24,758 bases of DNA. It comes from Cellvibrionaceae bacterium (GTDB lineage: Bacteria > Pseudomonadota > Gammaproteobacteria > Pseudomonadales > Cellvibrionaceae). Shown piece after piece: positions 15,622 through 23,306 of this stretch (positions within the stretch are counted from its first letter, which is position 1; every line of letters starts with the position of its first letter). The translations under genes were made by a program, and so were the position numbers. The DNA lies in contig JAUVQU010000007.1 in the NCBI GenBank assembly GCA_030597965.1, positions 1 to 24,758 of the forward strand. Direction: 5' to 3'. Below the pieces are notes generated by a model. It ran no database searches and was not told the origin of the DNA. It was given only the letters and a program-made list of their open reading frames with translations.

Positions 15622-15636
15622 GACTGAGTACTCGGT

Positions 15637-16671
15637 CTAGCTGGACAACAGGTCGATACTGCGACCATCCATCATTTCCATCGCCTTACCACCCCCACGG
15701 GCTACACAGGTCAGGGGATCTTCAGCCACAATAACGGGCAAACCCGTTTCTTCGGCGATCAATCGCTCAATGTCTCGCAGTAATGCGCCGCCGCCCGTTA
15801 AGACAATACCACTTTCGGCAATATCAGAAGCCAGTTCCGGCGGTGACTGCTCCAGCGCGCTTTTCACGCCCTGTACAATTCCAGCAAGAGGCTCTTGTAA
15901 GGCTTCTAAAATCTCATCGCTATTCAATGTAAAGCTACGAGGTACACCTTCAGCCAAATTGCGGCCGCGCACATCAATTTCACGCGTTTCACTACCGGCA
16001 AAGGCACAGCCAATTTCTTGTTTAATACGCTCAGCGGTCGCTTCACCAATCACACTACCGTAATTACGTCGCACATAATTGACGATAGCCTCATCGAAAC
16101 GGTCACCACCAACACGTACAGAATCAGAATACACCACACCATTGAGGGAAATAATAGCAATCTCGGTAGTACCACCACCAATATCAACCACCATAGAACC
16201 AGTGGCTTCTGAAACATTAAGGCCTGCACCTATGGCCGCTGCCATAGGCTCTTCAATCAAACGCACTTCACGGGCACCAGCCCCAAGAGCGGATTCACGA
16301 ATAGCTCGTTTTTCAACTTCAGTAGAAAGACAAGGCACGCACACTAATACTCGAGGACTAGGCTGAAACCATGCCGCCTCATGCACCTTTTTAATAAAGT
16401 GTTGCAACATTTTTTCCGTGACTTGGAAATCAGCAATCACACCATCTTTTAAAGGGCGAATCGCTGTAATATTGCCAGGGGTACGCCCCAGCATGCGTTT
16501 GGCTTCAACACCAACCGCTTCCACAATTTTTTGACCATTATGCTGACGAATAGCAACAACAGAAGGTTCATCCAACACTATGCCGCGGTCGCGAACATAA
16601 ATCAGGGTATTTGCGGTGCCTAAATCAATAGACAGGTCGTTGGAAAACATTCCCCGAAGGCGCTTAATCAT
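15637..16671 (-). CDS. mreB: Rod shape-determining protein MreB (bacterial actin)
   Basis: MreB forms membrane-associated actin-like filaments that orient lateral wall synthesis. The product has 344 residues (E. coli 347) and aligns along its whole length. The start MIKRLRGMFSNDLSIDLGTA contains the amphipathic membrane-binding helix and phosphate-1 loop. Phosphate-2 VDIGGGTTE is at 162-170, and the C-terminal LTGGGALLRDIERLIAEETG and DPLTCVARGGGKAMEMMD segments are intact. The start ATG has AAGG upstream. A clear TATAAT promoter lies about 105 bases upstream. Being followed by a strong terminator, mreB is probably made in excess over mreC and mreD, as its polymer role requires. It is the first gene of the minus-strand block. 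Confidence 0.98.
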   Translation of the reverse strand: MIKRLRGMFSNDLSIDLGTANTLIYVRDRGIVLDEPSVVAIRQHNGQKIVEAVGVEAKRMLGRTPGNITAIRPLKDGVIADFQVTEKMLQHFIKKVHEAAWFQPSPRVLVCVPCLSTEVEKRAIRESALGAGAREVRLIEEPMAAAIGAGLNVSEATGSMVVDIGGGTTEIAIISLNGVVYSDSVRVGGDRFDEAIVNYVRRNYGSVIGEATAERIKQEIGCAFAGSETREIDVRGRNLAEGVPRSFTLNSDEILEALQEPLAGIVQGVKSALEQSPPELASDIAESGIVLTGGGALLRDIERLIAEETGLPVIVAEDPLTCVARGGGKAMEMMDGRSIDLLSS

Positions 16672-16784
16672 TGACGTGTATTACCTTAAATCTGAGCTTA
16701 TTTGATGCGAAAAGTATCAGCATTTCTGACTTAACTAGAGTTTAACCACGGCTAAGTGTCCATATGCACCACTACTATGCGGGC

Positions 16785-16790
16785 ATTATA
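16785..16790 (-). promoter_or_regulatory. mreB promoter, perfect -10 box with GC-rich discriminator
   Basis: The minus strand reads GGTATAATGCCCGCATAG: a perfect TATAAT followed directly by GCCCGC. The -35 is poor (AGCCTT at 17-base spacing). A GC-rich discriminator is a known trait of growth-rate and ppGpp-sensitive promoters, which would suit mreB. The start would be near 16778. Confidence 0.6.
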
Positions 16791-16887
16791 CCTGCAATAT
16801 TGGGAGAAAGGCTGAAAAAAGTGACCTGAGGGGGCCCTAAAACGACAAACTCTATCAACGGCAGGGATTCAGGGCAAGGCACAATTG

Positions 16888-16896
16888 TGGTAACTT
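16888..16896 (+). promoter_or_regulatory. Probable gatC extended -10 promoter
   Basis: TGGTAACTT carries the TGn extension and a 4/6 -10 box, followed by AGCGCCC as discriminator. The -35 is not clear. The palindrome CACAATTGTG just upstream could be an operator. The start would be near 16903, leaving a leader of about 95 bases. Confidence 0.4.
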
Positions 16897-16997
16897 AGCG
16901 CCCTTAATCGAAAAACTACATTAATTGAATCAAACTTGAGCAATTCAGTCACATTACTTGCCAATTTTGATCGAATAATCACCACTTGGAGAACACA

Positions 16998-17279
16998 GTG
17001 GATCGTTCTGACATAGCCAAATTAGCTGAACTGGCACGCCTGCAAATCAGTAATGAGCACGCCGATGAGGTCGCTCAAAGTATTACCGACGTTCTGGCGT
17101 TAGTTGACCAACTACAAGCGGCCAACACCGAGGGCGTTTCGCCTATGGCTCACCCTTTAGATGCCGTGCAAAGATTGCGTGCCGATGTAGTCACCGAACC
17201 GAATCAGCGCGAAGCATTTCAAGCACAAGCGCCAGCAACGGACAAAGGACATTACCTAGTTCCAAAGGTGATCGATTAA
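16998..17279 (+). CDS. gatC: Asp-tRNA(Asn)/Glu-tRNA(Gln) amidotransferase subunit GatC
   Basis: GatC is the small subunit that holds GatA and GatB together in the enzyme converting mischarged Asp-tRNA(Asn) or Glu-tRNA(Gln) to the amide form. The product has 93 residues, typical of the family. It has the helical core DIAKLAELARLQISNEHADE and the loop PMAHPLDAVQRLRADV, ending in HYLVPKVID. The frame is open to a TTG at 16986, but that TTG overlaps the ribosome-binding sequence GGAGA; the GTG at 16998 lies five bases after it and gives the normal N-terminus VDRSDIAKLAELA (read with Met). Presence of gatCAB suggests that the organism lacks one of the direct synthetases, most often AsnRS in relatives. 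Confidence 0.95.
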   Translation: MDRSDIAKLAELARLQISNEHADEVAQSITDVLALVDQLQAANTEGVSPMAHPLDAVQRLRADVVTEPNQREAFQAQAPATDKGHYLVPKVID

Positions 17280-17309
17280 AACCCCTCGACACTACCGCTT
17301 AAAAATATA

Positions 17310-17340
17310 TTGACACCTTTGCACGGAATTTATGCAAAGG
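17310..17340 (+). promoter_or_regulatory. TTGACA box followed by a perfect 8-bp dyad between gatC and gatA
   Basis: A perfect TTGACA (17310-17315) is followed immediately by CCTTTGCA (17316-17323), a 9-base loop and TGCAAAGG (17333-17340). A -10 would fall inside the dyad (best is TATGCA at 17331, only 3/6). The dyad may be an operator over an internal promoter or an mRNA hairpin that tunes gatA relative to gatC. No T-tract follows, so an intrinsic terminator is unlikely. Confidence 0.4.
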
Positions 17341-17377
17341 CCAAAAATTAATTTTACACACCAAGGACCGCACCGCA

Positions 17378-18832
17378 ATGCACAACAAAACCATTGCTGA
17401 ATTGGCACAAGGGCTACGCAGTAAAGAGTTCTCAAGTGAAGAACTCACCCGCCATTACCTAGAGCGTATTGAACGACTGGACAGCAACTACAACAGTTTT
17501 ATCACCATCACCCCCGAGCAGGCGATTGCTCAGGCACAGGCTGCAGACCAACGCCTCGCCTCCGGTAACCAGCCAATATTATGTGGCGTCCCTATCGCCC
17601 ACAAAGATATTTTTTGTACCGACGGTATCCGCACCAGCTGTGGCTCGAAGATGCTGGACAACTTTACCCCCCCTTACAATGCCACCATTGTGGAAAATTA
17701 CGCCGCTGCCGGTGCCGTCACACTGGGCAAGCTCAACATGGATGAGTTTGCGATGGGCTCTTCAAACGAGACGAGCTACTACGGCCCCGTAAAAAATCCG
17801 TGGGACACCAACTGTGTACCCGGCGGATCTTCCGGTGGCTCCGCAGCCGCCGTTGCAGCGCACTTAGCGCCTGCAGCTACCGCATCCGACACGGGCGGCT
17901 CAATCCGTCAACCTGCAAGCCTGTGTGGATTAACCGGTTTAAAGCCAACCTATGGTCGCGTATCCCGCTGGGGCATGATCGCGTTTGCCTCCAGCCTTGA
18001 TCAGGCTGGGCCATTGACTCGCACCGCTGAAGACTCCGCCATCATGCTCGGCACTATGGCGAGCTTTGACAGTAAAGACTCCACCTGTCTTGACCAAACA
18101 GTACCCGATTACACAGCCACTCTGGGTGACTCATTACAGGGACTGCGCATCGGGGTACCAAAGGAATACTTTAGTGAAGGCCTCAATCCTGAGACTGCGT
18201 CCCGCGTACAGGACGCCATCAAAGAATTTGAGCGTCAAGGCGCAACGGTTAAAGAGATTAGCCTGCCGCATACACACCTTGCCGTACCCGCCTACTATGT
18301 CATTGCTCCTGCTGAGTGCTCAGCCAACCTGTCACGCTTTGATGGCGTTCGTTACGGTTACCGCTGTGAAAACCCCGCGGATCTTGCTGACCTCTACAAG
18401 CGCTCGCGCAGTGAAGCTTTTGGTGAAGAAGTACAACGCCGCATTCTGGTAGGTGCTTACGCGCTATCAGCTGGTTACTACGATGCCTACTACCGCAAAG
18501 CACAACAGGTACGCCGCCTTATCAAGCAGGATTTTGTCGATGCCTTTAATGATATAGATGTGGTTATGGGGCCAACCGCCACATCACCTGCCTTTGAATT
18601 TGGTGCCAAGAGCAACGATCCAGTAGCCATGTATCTTGAAGATATTTACACCATCGCCACCAATCTGGCTGGCTTGCCCGGGCTATCTATTCCCTGCGGA
18701 TTGGTAGACAACAAACCTGTCGGCCTACAGCTCATCGGTAATTATTTCAGCGAAGCCAAACTATTGAATGCAGCGCATCAATACCAGCTAGTGACCGATT
18801 ATCACCAACAGTCCGCACCGGCGATCGACTAA
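17378..18832 (+). CDS. gatA: Asp/Glu-tRNA amidotransferase subunit GatA (glutamine amidase)
   Basis: GatA releases ammonia from glutamine and channels it to GatB. It is a 484-residue amidase-signature protein. The Ser-cisSer-Lys triad is intact: K76 (PIAHKDIFC), S151 (PGGSSGGSAAAVA) and S175 (DTGGSIRQPA), offset by three from the S. aureus numbering. The GGSSGGSAAAVAA signature and the C-terminal NLAGLPGLSIPCG and VGLQLIGNYF motifs are typical of GatA rather than of other amidases. AAGGA lies about ten bases before the ATG. It is separated from gatC by 98 bp containing a perfect dyad, and from gatB by 24 bp. Confidence 0.98.
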   Translation: MHNKTIAELAQGLRSKEFSSEELTRHYLERIERLDSNYNSFITITPEQAIAQAQAADQRLASGNQPILCGVPIAHKDIFCTDGIRTSCGSKMLDNFTPPYNATIVENYAAAGAVTLGKLNMDEFAMGSSNETSYYGPVKNPWDTNCVPGGSSGGSAAAVAAHLAPAATASDTGGSIRQPASLCGLTGLKPTYGRVSRWGMIAFASSLDQAGPLTRTAEDSAIMLGTMASFDSKDSTCLDQTVPDYTATLGDSLQGLRIGVPKEYFSEGLNPETASRVQDAIKEFERQGATVKEISLPHTHLAVPAYYVIAPAECSANLSRFDGVRYGYRCENPADLADLYKRSRSEAFGEEVQRRILVGAYALSAGYYDAYYRKAQQVRRLIKQDFVDAFNDIDVVMGPTATSPAFEFGAKSNDPVAMYLEDIYTIATNLAGLPGLSIPCGLVDNKPVGLQLIGNYFSEAKLLNAAHQYQLVTDYHQQSAPAID

Positions 18833-18856
18833 ACAGCATTTAAGGTAATTAGAAGA

Positions 18857-20305
18857 ATGGAATGGGAAACAGTTATTGGCCTTGAGGTGCATGTACAACT
18901 AGCCACCAAGACCAAAATATTTTCAGGCTCCAGCACCGCTTTTGGTGCTGAACCCAACACACAGGCCTGCGCAATTGATTTAGCCATGCCGGGCACGCTG
19001 CCCGTTGTGAACGCAGAAGCCTATCGCCTGGCCGTTATGTTTGGCCTGGGTATCGACGCAGAAATTGCTAAACGTTCTTTCTTTGAACGTAAAAACTACT
19101 TCTATCCAGATGTACCCAAAGGCTATCAAACCACCCAGCTCGACAGTCCAATTGTTGGTCCAGGCCATGTGGACATTACATTAGATGATGGCAGTACAAA
19201 ATCGATTCGCATTCACCATGCACACCTTGAAGAAGATGCCGGCAAATCAGTACACGAAGGCTTTTATGACATGTCCGGTATCGACCTTAACCGTGCCGGC
19301 ACGCCATTAATTGAAATCGTCAGCGAACCCGATATCAGCAATTCTGAAGAAGCCGTAGCCTTCGCTAAAAAGTTACACGGTATCGTTACATCACTGGGCA
19401 TCAGCGACGGCGATATGTCGCAAGGCTCAATGCGTTTCGACGTTAACATCTCCGTGCGTAAACCTGGTGACGAACTAGGCACTCGCACCGAAACTAAAAA
19501 CCTAAATTCTTTCAAATTTATGGAAGACTGTATTGCCCTGGAAGTTGAGCGCCAAATCGATTTAATTGAAAACGGCGGCAAGATTAAGCAAGAGACACGC
19601 CTCTACAACGGCGACACAGGTGTAGCTCGCTCCATGCGCAGTAAAGAAGAAGCCAATGACTACCGCTACTTCCCCTGCCCCGACTTACTTCCGGTAGAAA
19701 TTGATGACGAGTATATCGAAGCAGTTCGAAGTACCATGCCTGAGCTTCCCTCCGCACGAAAAGCGCGCTTTATCTCAGAGTTAGGTTTATCCGATTACGA
19801 CGCGGAAACTCTCAGCAGCGATGCGGTACAAGCCAGCTTCTTTGAACAGGCCGCTGCCACTGCAAGCGATGCAAAGCTAGCCGCTAACTGGGTCATGGGA
19901 GAAGTATCTGCCCACCTCAACAGCGACGAAATCAGTATCAGCGAAGCACCGATTACCGGCGAGCTTTTAGGCGGCCTCATTGTTCGCATTAAAGACAACA
20001 CCATATCCAACAAGATCGCCAAAGATGTATTTGAGGCTATGTGGGCTGGTGAAGGCGATGCCGATAGCGTTATTGAAGCGAAGGGCCTGAAGCAAGTCAG
20101 CGATACCGGCGCACTCGAAGCCATAGTCGATGAAGTTTTAGCCGCTAGCGAAGCAATGGTTGAGGAATACATCAACACTGAAGAGTCCAAGCGCAAGAAA
20201 AAACTCGGGGGCTTTATGGGGCCTATTATGAAAGCCTCTAAAGGCCAGGCGAATCCGCGCGCCGTCAATGAGATTCTATTAAAGAAACTCAACGAAAGAC
20301 TCTAA
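18857..20305 (+). CDS. gatB: Asp/Glu-tRNA amidotransferase subunit GatB
   Basis: GatB binds the mischarged tRNA, activates its side chain with ATP and amidates it using ammonia from GatA. The product has 482 residues, usual for the family. It shows the start WETVIGLEVHVQL, the catalytic-domain motifs FFERKNYFYPDVPKGYQ, QGSMRFDVNIS and TETKNLNSFKF, and MRSKEEANDYRYFPCPDL. The C-terminal YqeY-like tail domain (about 330-482) binds the tRNA elbow and ends in the helical GGFMGPIMKASKGQANPRAV segment. It follows gatA closely in one operon, with AAGG about ten bases before the ATG. No obvious terminator follows before the next gene. Confidence 0.98.
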   Translation: MEWETVIGLEVHVQLATKTKIFSGSSTAFGAEPNTQACAIDLAMPGTLPVVNAEAYRLAVMFGLGIDAEIAKRSFFERKNYFYPDVPKGYQTTQLDSPIVGPGHVDITLDDGSTKSIRIHHAHLEEDAGKSVHEGFYDMSGIDLNRAGTPLIEIVSEPDISNSEEAVAFAKKLHGIVTSLGISDGDMSQGSMRFDVNISVRKPGDELGTRTETKNLNSFKFMEDCIALEVERQIDLIENGGKIKQETRLYNGDTGVARSMRSKEEANDYRYFPCPDLLPVEIDDEYIEAVRSTMPELPSARKARFISELGLSDYDAETLSSDAVQASFFEQAAATASDAKLAANWVMGEVSAHLNSDEISISEAPITGELLGGLIVRIKDNTISNKIAKDVFEAMWAGEGDADSVIEAKGLKQVSDTGALEAIVDEVLAASEAMVEEYINTEESKRKKKLGGFMGPIMKASKGQANPRAVNEILLKKLNERL

Positions 20306-20363
20306 TACCCTCCTTAAAATTTTAAAAGCTCCACTAAAACTGCGCTTATATATAGGTACAAAA

Positions 20364-20663
20364 ATGGCACTTAAGAAAGACAAACAAAAAGTTCTTGGCG
20401 AAAACTTCAGCGACAAACGTATAAAAACTTTTCTCGACATTGAAGCTTACGGCGATATCAATGCCGATTTTCACGTACTTGAAAAAGCTTACCGAGGTAT
20501 GAAGGCTGATAATTTTTCAACTTTTGTCACTTTCTTTACTGAAGCTGGCCGCGACATCAATGCCACCAATCAAGATGGACAGACATTATTGAGCATCGTA
20601 CAAACTCATCGCCACAGTGAAAAATACGTCGCCGCCCTCAAGGCCGCTGGCGCAACAGAATAA
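20364..20663 (+). CDS. Conserved small protein of the PA4642 family, function unknown
   Basis: This 99-residue soluble protein starts MALKKDKQKVLGENFSDKRI and continues with FLDIEAYGDINADFHVLEKA, then FVTFFTEAGRDINATNQDG and a C-terminal helix. I recognise the pattern as that of the PA4642-like family of Pseudomonas and relatives, from memory only. The second half (RDINATNQDGQTLLSIVQTHRHSEKYVAALKAAGA) resembles a single ankyrin-like repeat, with the usual DxxGxTxL core and a final helix ending in LKAAGA. That hints at protein binding but proves nothing. AGG lies seven bases before the ATG. It sits 58 bp after gatB and only 10 bp before cysZ, so it is probably cotranscribed with cysZ. Confidence 0.82.
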   Translation: MALKKDKQKVLGENFSDKRIKTFLDIEAYGDINADFHVLEKAYRGMKADNFSTFVTFFTEAGRDINATNQDGQTLLSIVQTHRHSEKYVAALKAAGATE

Positions 20664-20673
20664 GCACAATACT

Positions 20674-21540
20674 ATGCGCAACGATCCACGCTACCCCAAA
20701 CAACCCAATCAACTCGGCAATGGCTTAGCCTATCTCACCCGAGGTGCAGAACTCATTCTGCACCCTCAGCTACGTCTATTTGTATTGGTGCCCCTGCTAA
20801 TCAATGCCATCCTGTTTATTTTTATTACCGGCCTATTAGTTCAGCAGTTTGACAATCTGATGGGTTACGGAGCCAGTTTTCTACCGGGCTGGCTACCCGA
20901 CTGGGCCTGGGTGAGCGCAATAACCAGCGTATTTTCCAGCGTACTCTGGACATTATTTGCCACTGTATTGATGGTCGTTTACGGCTATACCTTCAGCATT
21001 TTCGCCAGTATTATCGCCGCACCTTTTTATGGCTTTCTGGCAGAAAAAACCGAACAACTGGTCAAGGGCAGCACACCAGATCCAGAATCACTCGCCTCCA
21101 TGATTCCCCGTACACTGTTAAGGGAATTACGAAAACTGTGGTATTTCGTTTGGCGGGGCGGCCTGCTAGCCCTCGGCTTATTCCTCTTATCGTTCATCCC
21201 GGGAATCAGCGTTGTTGTACCTGTTGTCGCGTTTTTATGGTCCGCATGGAGCATGTCAATCCAGTACGTGGACTACCCGGCAGACAACCATCAATGGGAC
21301 TTTAAGAAGATGCGCAACGCACTGGGTAAAAACAACAATTCCAGTTTTGGCTTTGGTGGTTTAGTGGCGCTTGGCACCATGCTACCTCTCGCCAATATCT
21401 TTGTGATGCCGATTGCCGTGGTAGGCGGTACGCTTTACTGGCTGGATGAACTGGATGAACGCCAGCTAGAAGACTTACCCAGTGAAAAAACAGCTATTGA
21501 GGAAACACCCCAAAAAAAGCCAGCCATCGAAAAGAAATAA
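20674..21540 (+). CDS. cysZ: CysZ-like sulfate permease (EI24 family)
   Basis: CysZ imports sulfate for cysteine synthesis in enterics. The product has 288 residues (E. coli 253) with four or more hydrophobic segments (about 35-58, 85-120, 160-205 and 230-260) and the family pattern GLAYLTRGAELILHPQLRLF near the N-terminus, FSIFASIIAAPFYGFLAEK, and YVDYPADNHQWDFKKMRNAL. About 30 extra C-terminal residues are acidic, then lysine-rich (EETPQKKPAIEKK), and unlikely to be in the membrane. The open frame starts at a GTG at 20617 inside the previous gene; the ATG at 20674 gives the family N-terminus and lies 10 bp after that gene's stop. No other sulfur gene is nearby, so sulfate as substrate rests on family membership. 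Confidence 0.88.
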   Translation: MRNDPRYPKQPNQLGNGLAYLTRGAELILHPQLRLFVLVPLLINAILFIFITGLLVQQFDNLMGYGASFLPGWLPDWAWVSAITSVFSSVLWTLFATVLMVVYGYTFSIFASIIAAPFYGFLAEKTEQLVKGSTPDPESLASMIPRTLLRELRKLWYFVWRGGLLALGLFLLSFIPGISVVVPVVAFLWSAWSMSIQYVDYPADNHQWDFKKMRNALGKNNNSSFGFGGLVALGTMLPLANIFVMPIAVVGGTLYWLDELDERQLEDLPSEKTAIEETPQKKPAIEKK

Positions 21541-21556
21541 TTAGTCACCCAGAAAC

Positions 21557-21598
21557 AAAAAAGGCGAACTCCAGTGATACTGGAATTCGCCTTTTTTA
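21557..21598. terminator. Bidirectional terminator between cysZ and rhlB
   Basis: GGCGAACTCCAGT and ACTGGAATTCGCC form a stem of 12 pairs with one C-A mismatch around the loop GAT. A run of A flanks it on the left and T6 on the right, so it can stop transcription from both convergent genes. It lies 17 bases after the cysZ stop and about 20 before the rhlB stop. Confidence 0.88.
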
Positions 21599-21616
21599 TT
21601 AGGCAGCTGCCATTAA

Positions 21617-23167
21617 TTAGCGGCGATTGCCCCTAGGGCTTCTTCCTCCACCCGAACGACCGCCAGAACGACCTCCGCCACTACGCTGACGATTGTCTCG
21701 CTCACCTTCCGGGCGAGGTTTACGGGGGCCCATAGGAGGCATATCAATCAATAAGTATTCAGGTGGCTGTTCACACCTTAAGCCATCACCTAACAATTCC
21801 TGAATCGCGGGTAAACGCAGCGCGTCATCTTCACAGGCAAAGCTGATAGATATCCCTGTTTTACCCGCACGACCGGTACGACCAATACGGTGTACATAAT
21901 CTTCCGGCTCTTCTGGTAAGGTGAAATTCACTACGTGACTGACACCATCAATGTGAATACCGCGACCAGCTACGTCGGTTGCGACCAACACATCCAACGT
22001 GCCGTTTTTAAAGCCTTCCAAGGTTTTAACTCGACGATTCTGAGCGATTTCACCCGACAGGATACCCACCTTAAAACCATGGCGGTCCAACTTTTCATGC
22101 AGACGTCGACACTCATCGCGACGGTTCGCAAATACAATTAAGTTGTCTACGTTATCCTGCTTTAAAATATTGTAGAGCAGCTTATATTTCTCGTCAGACG
22201 ACGCTAAGTACACATGCTGCGTCACTGTATCCGTTGCCACTCGATCCGGCTCAATCTCAATGGTCACCGGGTTTTCGGTCCACTGCTCAACCAACAAATC
22301 CACGGCGTCGGTAAACGTAGCCGAGAAAAACAAGGTTTGGCGGTGAGTCTTCTTAGGTGTTTGACGAACGATATTGCGAACCTGAGGAATGAAGCCCATG
22401 TCCAACATGCGGTCCGCCTCATCAATTACCAGCACTTCTATCTGATCAAGATAGACATCTCGGTTACCACAAAAGTCGAGCAAACGACCCGGTGTGGCCA
22501 CCAGAATATCCACGAGATTCTCGCGCAATCGAGTTTGCTGCTTACCGTAATCCATGCCACCGACCAAGGTATGAACTTCTAGGTCGGTGTGTTTACACAA
22601 TAACTTTGCATCATCAGCAATCTGAATAACGAGCTCGCGAGTAGGCGCAATAATTAACGCGCGTGCTTCGCCTGCGAAACGCTCTTCCAGTGGGTTCTTT
22701 AGAATATCTTCAATAATGGTGACCAGAAATGCCGCGGTTTTACCTGTACCTGTTTGCGCCTTACCAACCACATCATGACCGTTCAATGTATGTGGTAATG
22801 ATTGAGCTTGAATCGGCGAAGCATACTCAAAACCTAAATCAGCAATGCCGTGCATCAATTCCACCGGCAAATCTAAATCATGAAAGCGTGTTTTACCTTC
22901 CTGCGGCGCAACTTTAAATTGATCCAGAGTCCAAGGTGCCGTCTGAGATTCCTGAGGCTTACGGCGACGCTGTGAACGACCTTTACCACCCTTGGGATGC
23001 TGAGACTTACCGCCACTTTTTTTCGCGTCAGCACCATGATTGGCTGCTTTGCTGTCGGCGTGGGGCTGGGGCTTTTTCCCCTGTGACTTACTCGCCGCTG
23101 AGTCCTTTGCGGATGCTGCTGGTGCAGTGTTAGCTGGGGTCGACTTTTTAAAGAATTTTCCGATCAA
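21617..23167 (-). CDS. rhlB: RhlB-like DEAD-box ATP-dependent RNA helicase (TTG start)
   Basis: DEAD-box helicases unwind short RNA duplexes; RhlB is the helicase of the RNA degradosome. Numbered from TTG 23167 (516 residues), the motifs are Q-motif SPIQAQ (117-122), AQTGTGKT (137-144), DEAD then RMLDMGF (249-252 on), SAT (282-284), the ATDVAGRGIHIDG block and HRIGRTGR (426-433). The N-terminus (about 1-80) is basic, alanine-, serine- and lysine-rich low complexity. The C-terminus is an arginine/glycine tail (GGGRSGGRSGGGRS), likely RNA-binding. Sequence around KTRFHDLDLPVELMHGI closely resembles Pseudomonas RhlB. There is no in-frame ATG. The frame extends to another TTG at 23254, but that lies next to the doxX terminator; the TTG at 23167 (IGKFFKK) is preferred. 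CsdA- or SrmB-type function remains possible. Confidence 0.9.
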   Translation of the reverse strand: MIGKFFKKSTPANTAPAASAKDSAASKSQGKKPQPHADSKAANHGADAKKSGGKSQHPKGGKGRSQRRRKPQESQTAPWTLDQFKVAPQEGKTRFHDLDLPVELMHGIADLGFEYASPIQAQSLPHTLNGHDVVGKAQTGTGKTAAFLVTIIEDILKNPLEERFAGEARALIIAPTRELVIQIADDAKLLCKHTDLEVHTLVGGMDYGKQQTRLRENLVDILVATPGRLLDFCGNRDVYLDQIEVLVIDEADRMLDMGFIPQVRNIVRQTPKKTHRQTLFFSATFTDAVDLLVEQWTENPVTIEIEPDRVATDTVTQHVYLASSDEKYKLLYNILKQDNVDNLIVFANRRDECRRLHEKLDRHGFKVGILSGEIAQNRRVKTLEGFKNGTLDVLVATDVAGRGIHIDGVSHVVNFTLPEEPEDYVHRIGRTGRAGKTGISISFACEDDALRLPAIQELLGDGLRCEQPPEYLLIDMPPMGPRKPRPEGERDNRQRSGGGRSGGRSGGGRSPRGNRR

Positions 23168-23202
23168 TGGAGTATCCAAATTATTGGTTAAAAAACGTGC
23201 GC

Positions 23203-23208
23203 AGTGTA
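23203..23208 (-). promoter_or_regulatory. Possible rhlB promoter (-10 box)
   Basis: The minus strand reads TGATACACTGCGC: an extended TGn followed by TACACT. The -35 at 17-base spacing is weak (CATACA). If used, transcription starts about 30 bases before the TTG at 23167, which would rule out the TTG at 23254 as the start codon. Confidence 0.3.
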
Positions 23209-23260
23209 TCACTAATGCTAAATAATGTATGTGGCTGGAATCGACCGAAAACAAGCAGCC

Positions 23261-23288
23261 AAAAAAAGCGCCAAATCAATCAGCGCCT
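23261..23288 (-). terminator. Intrinsic terminator after doxX
   Basis: On the minus strand AGGCGCT pairs with GGCGCTT (two G-U pairs) around a 9-base loop, and the right arm runs into a tract of seven T. It lies about 20 bases after the doxX stop and separates doxX from rhlB. Confidence 0.55.
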
Positions 23289-23306
23289 TCCAATATCATC
23301 TTATGC

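Larger units (their letters stand above)
16672..16997. other. Divergent regulatory region between mreB and gatC
   Basis: This 326-bp stretch holds no credible coding sequence. It contains the mreB -10 box (16785-16790, minus strand), a probable extended -10 for gatC (16888-16896, plus strand) and a perfect 10-bp palindrome CACAATTGTG (16880-16889) overlapping the latter. It also has a GGGCCC palindrome near 16833. The two putative start sites are about 125 bases apart. Confidence 0.7.

Noticed and set aside
18931..18950. Perfect 7-bp inverted repeat early in gatB
   Set aside because: Short, within conserved codons, and expected by chance in a window this size.
19795..20292. 165-residue open frame on the minus strand opposite gatB
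   Set aside because: Antisense shadow rich in S, A and L, fully inside a confident gene with no start signal.
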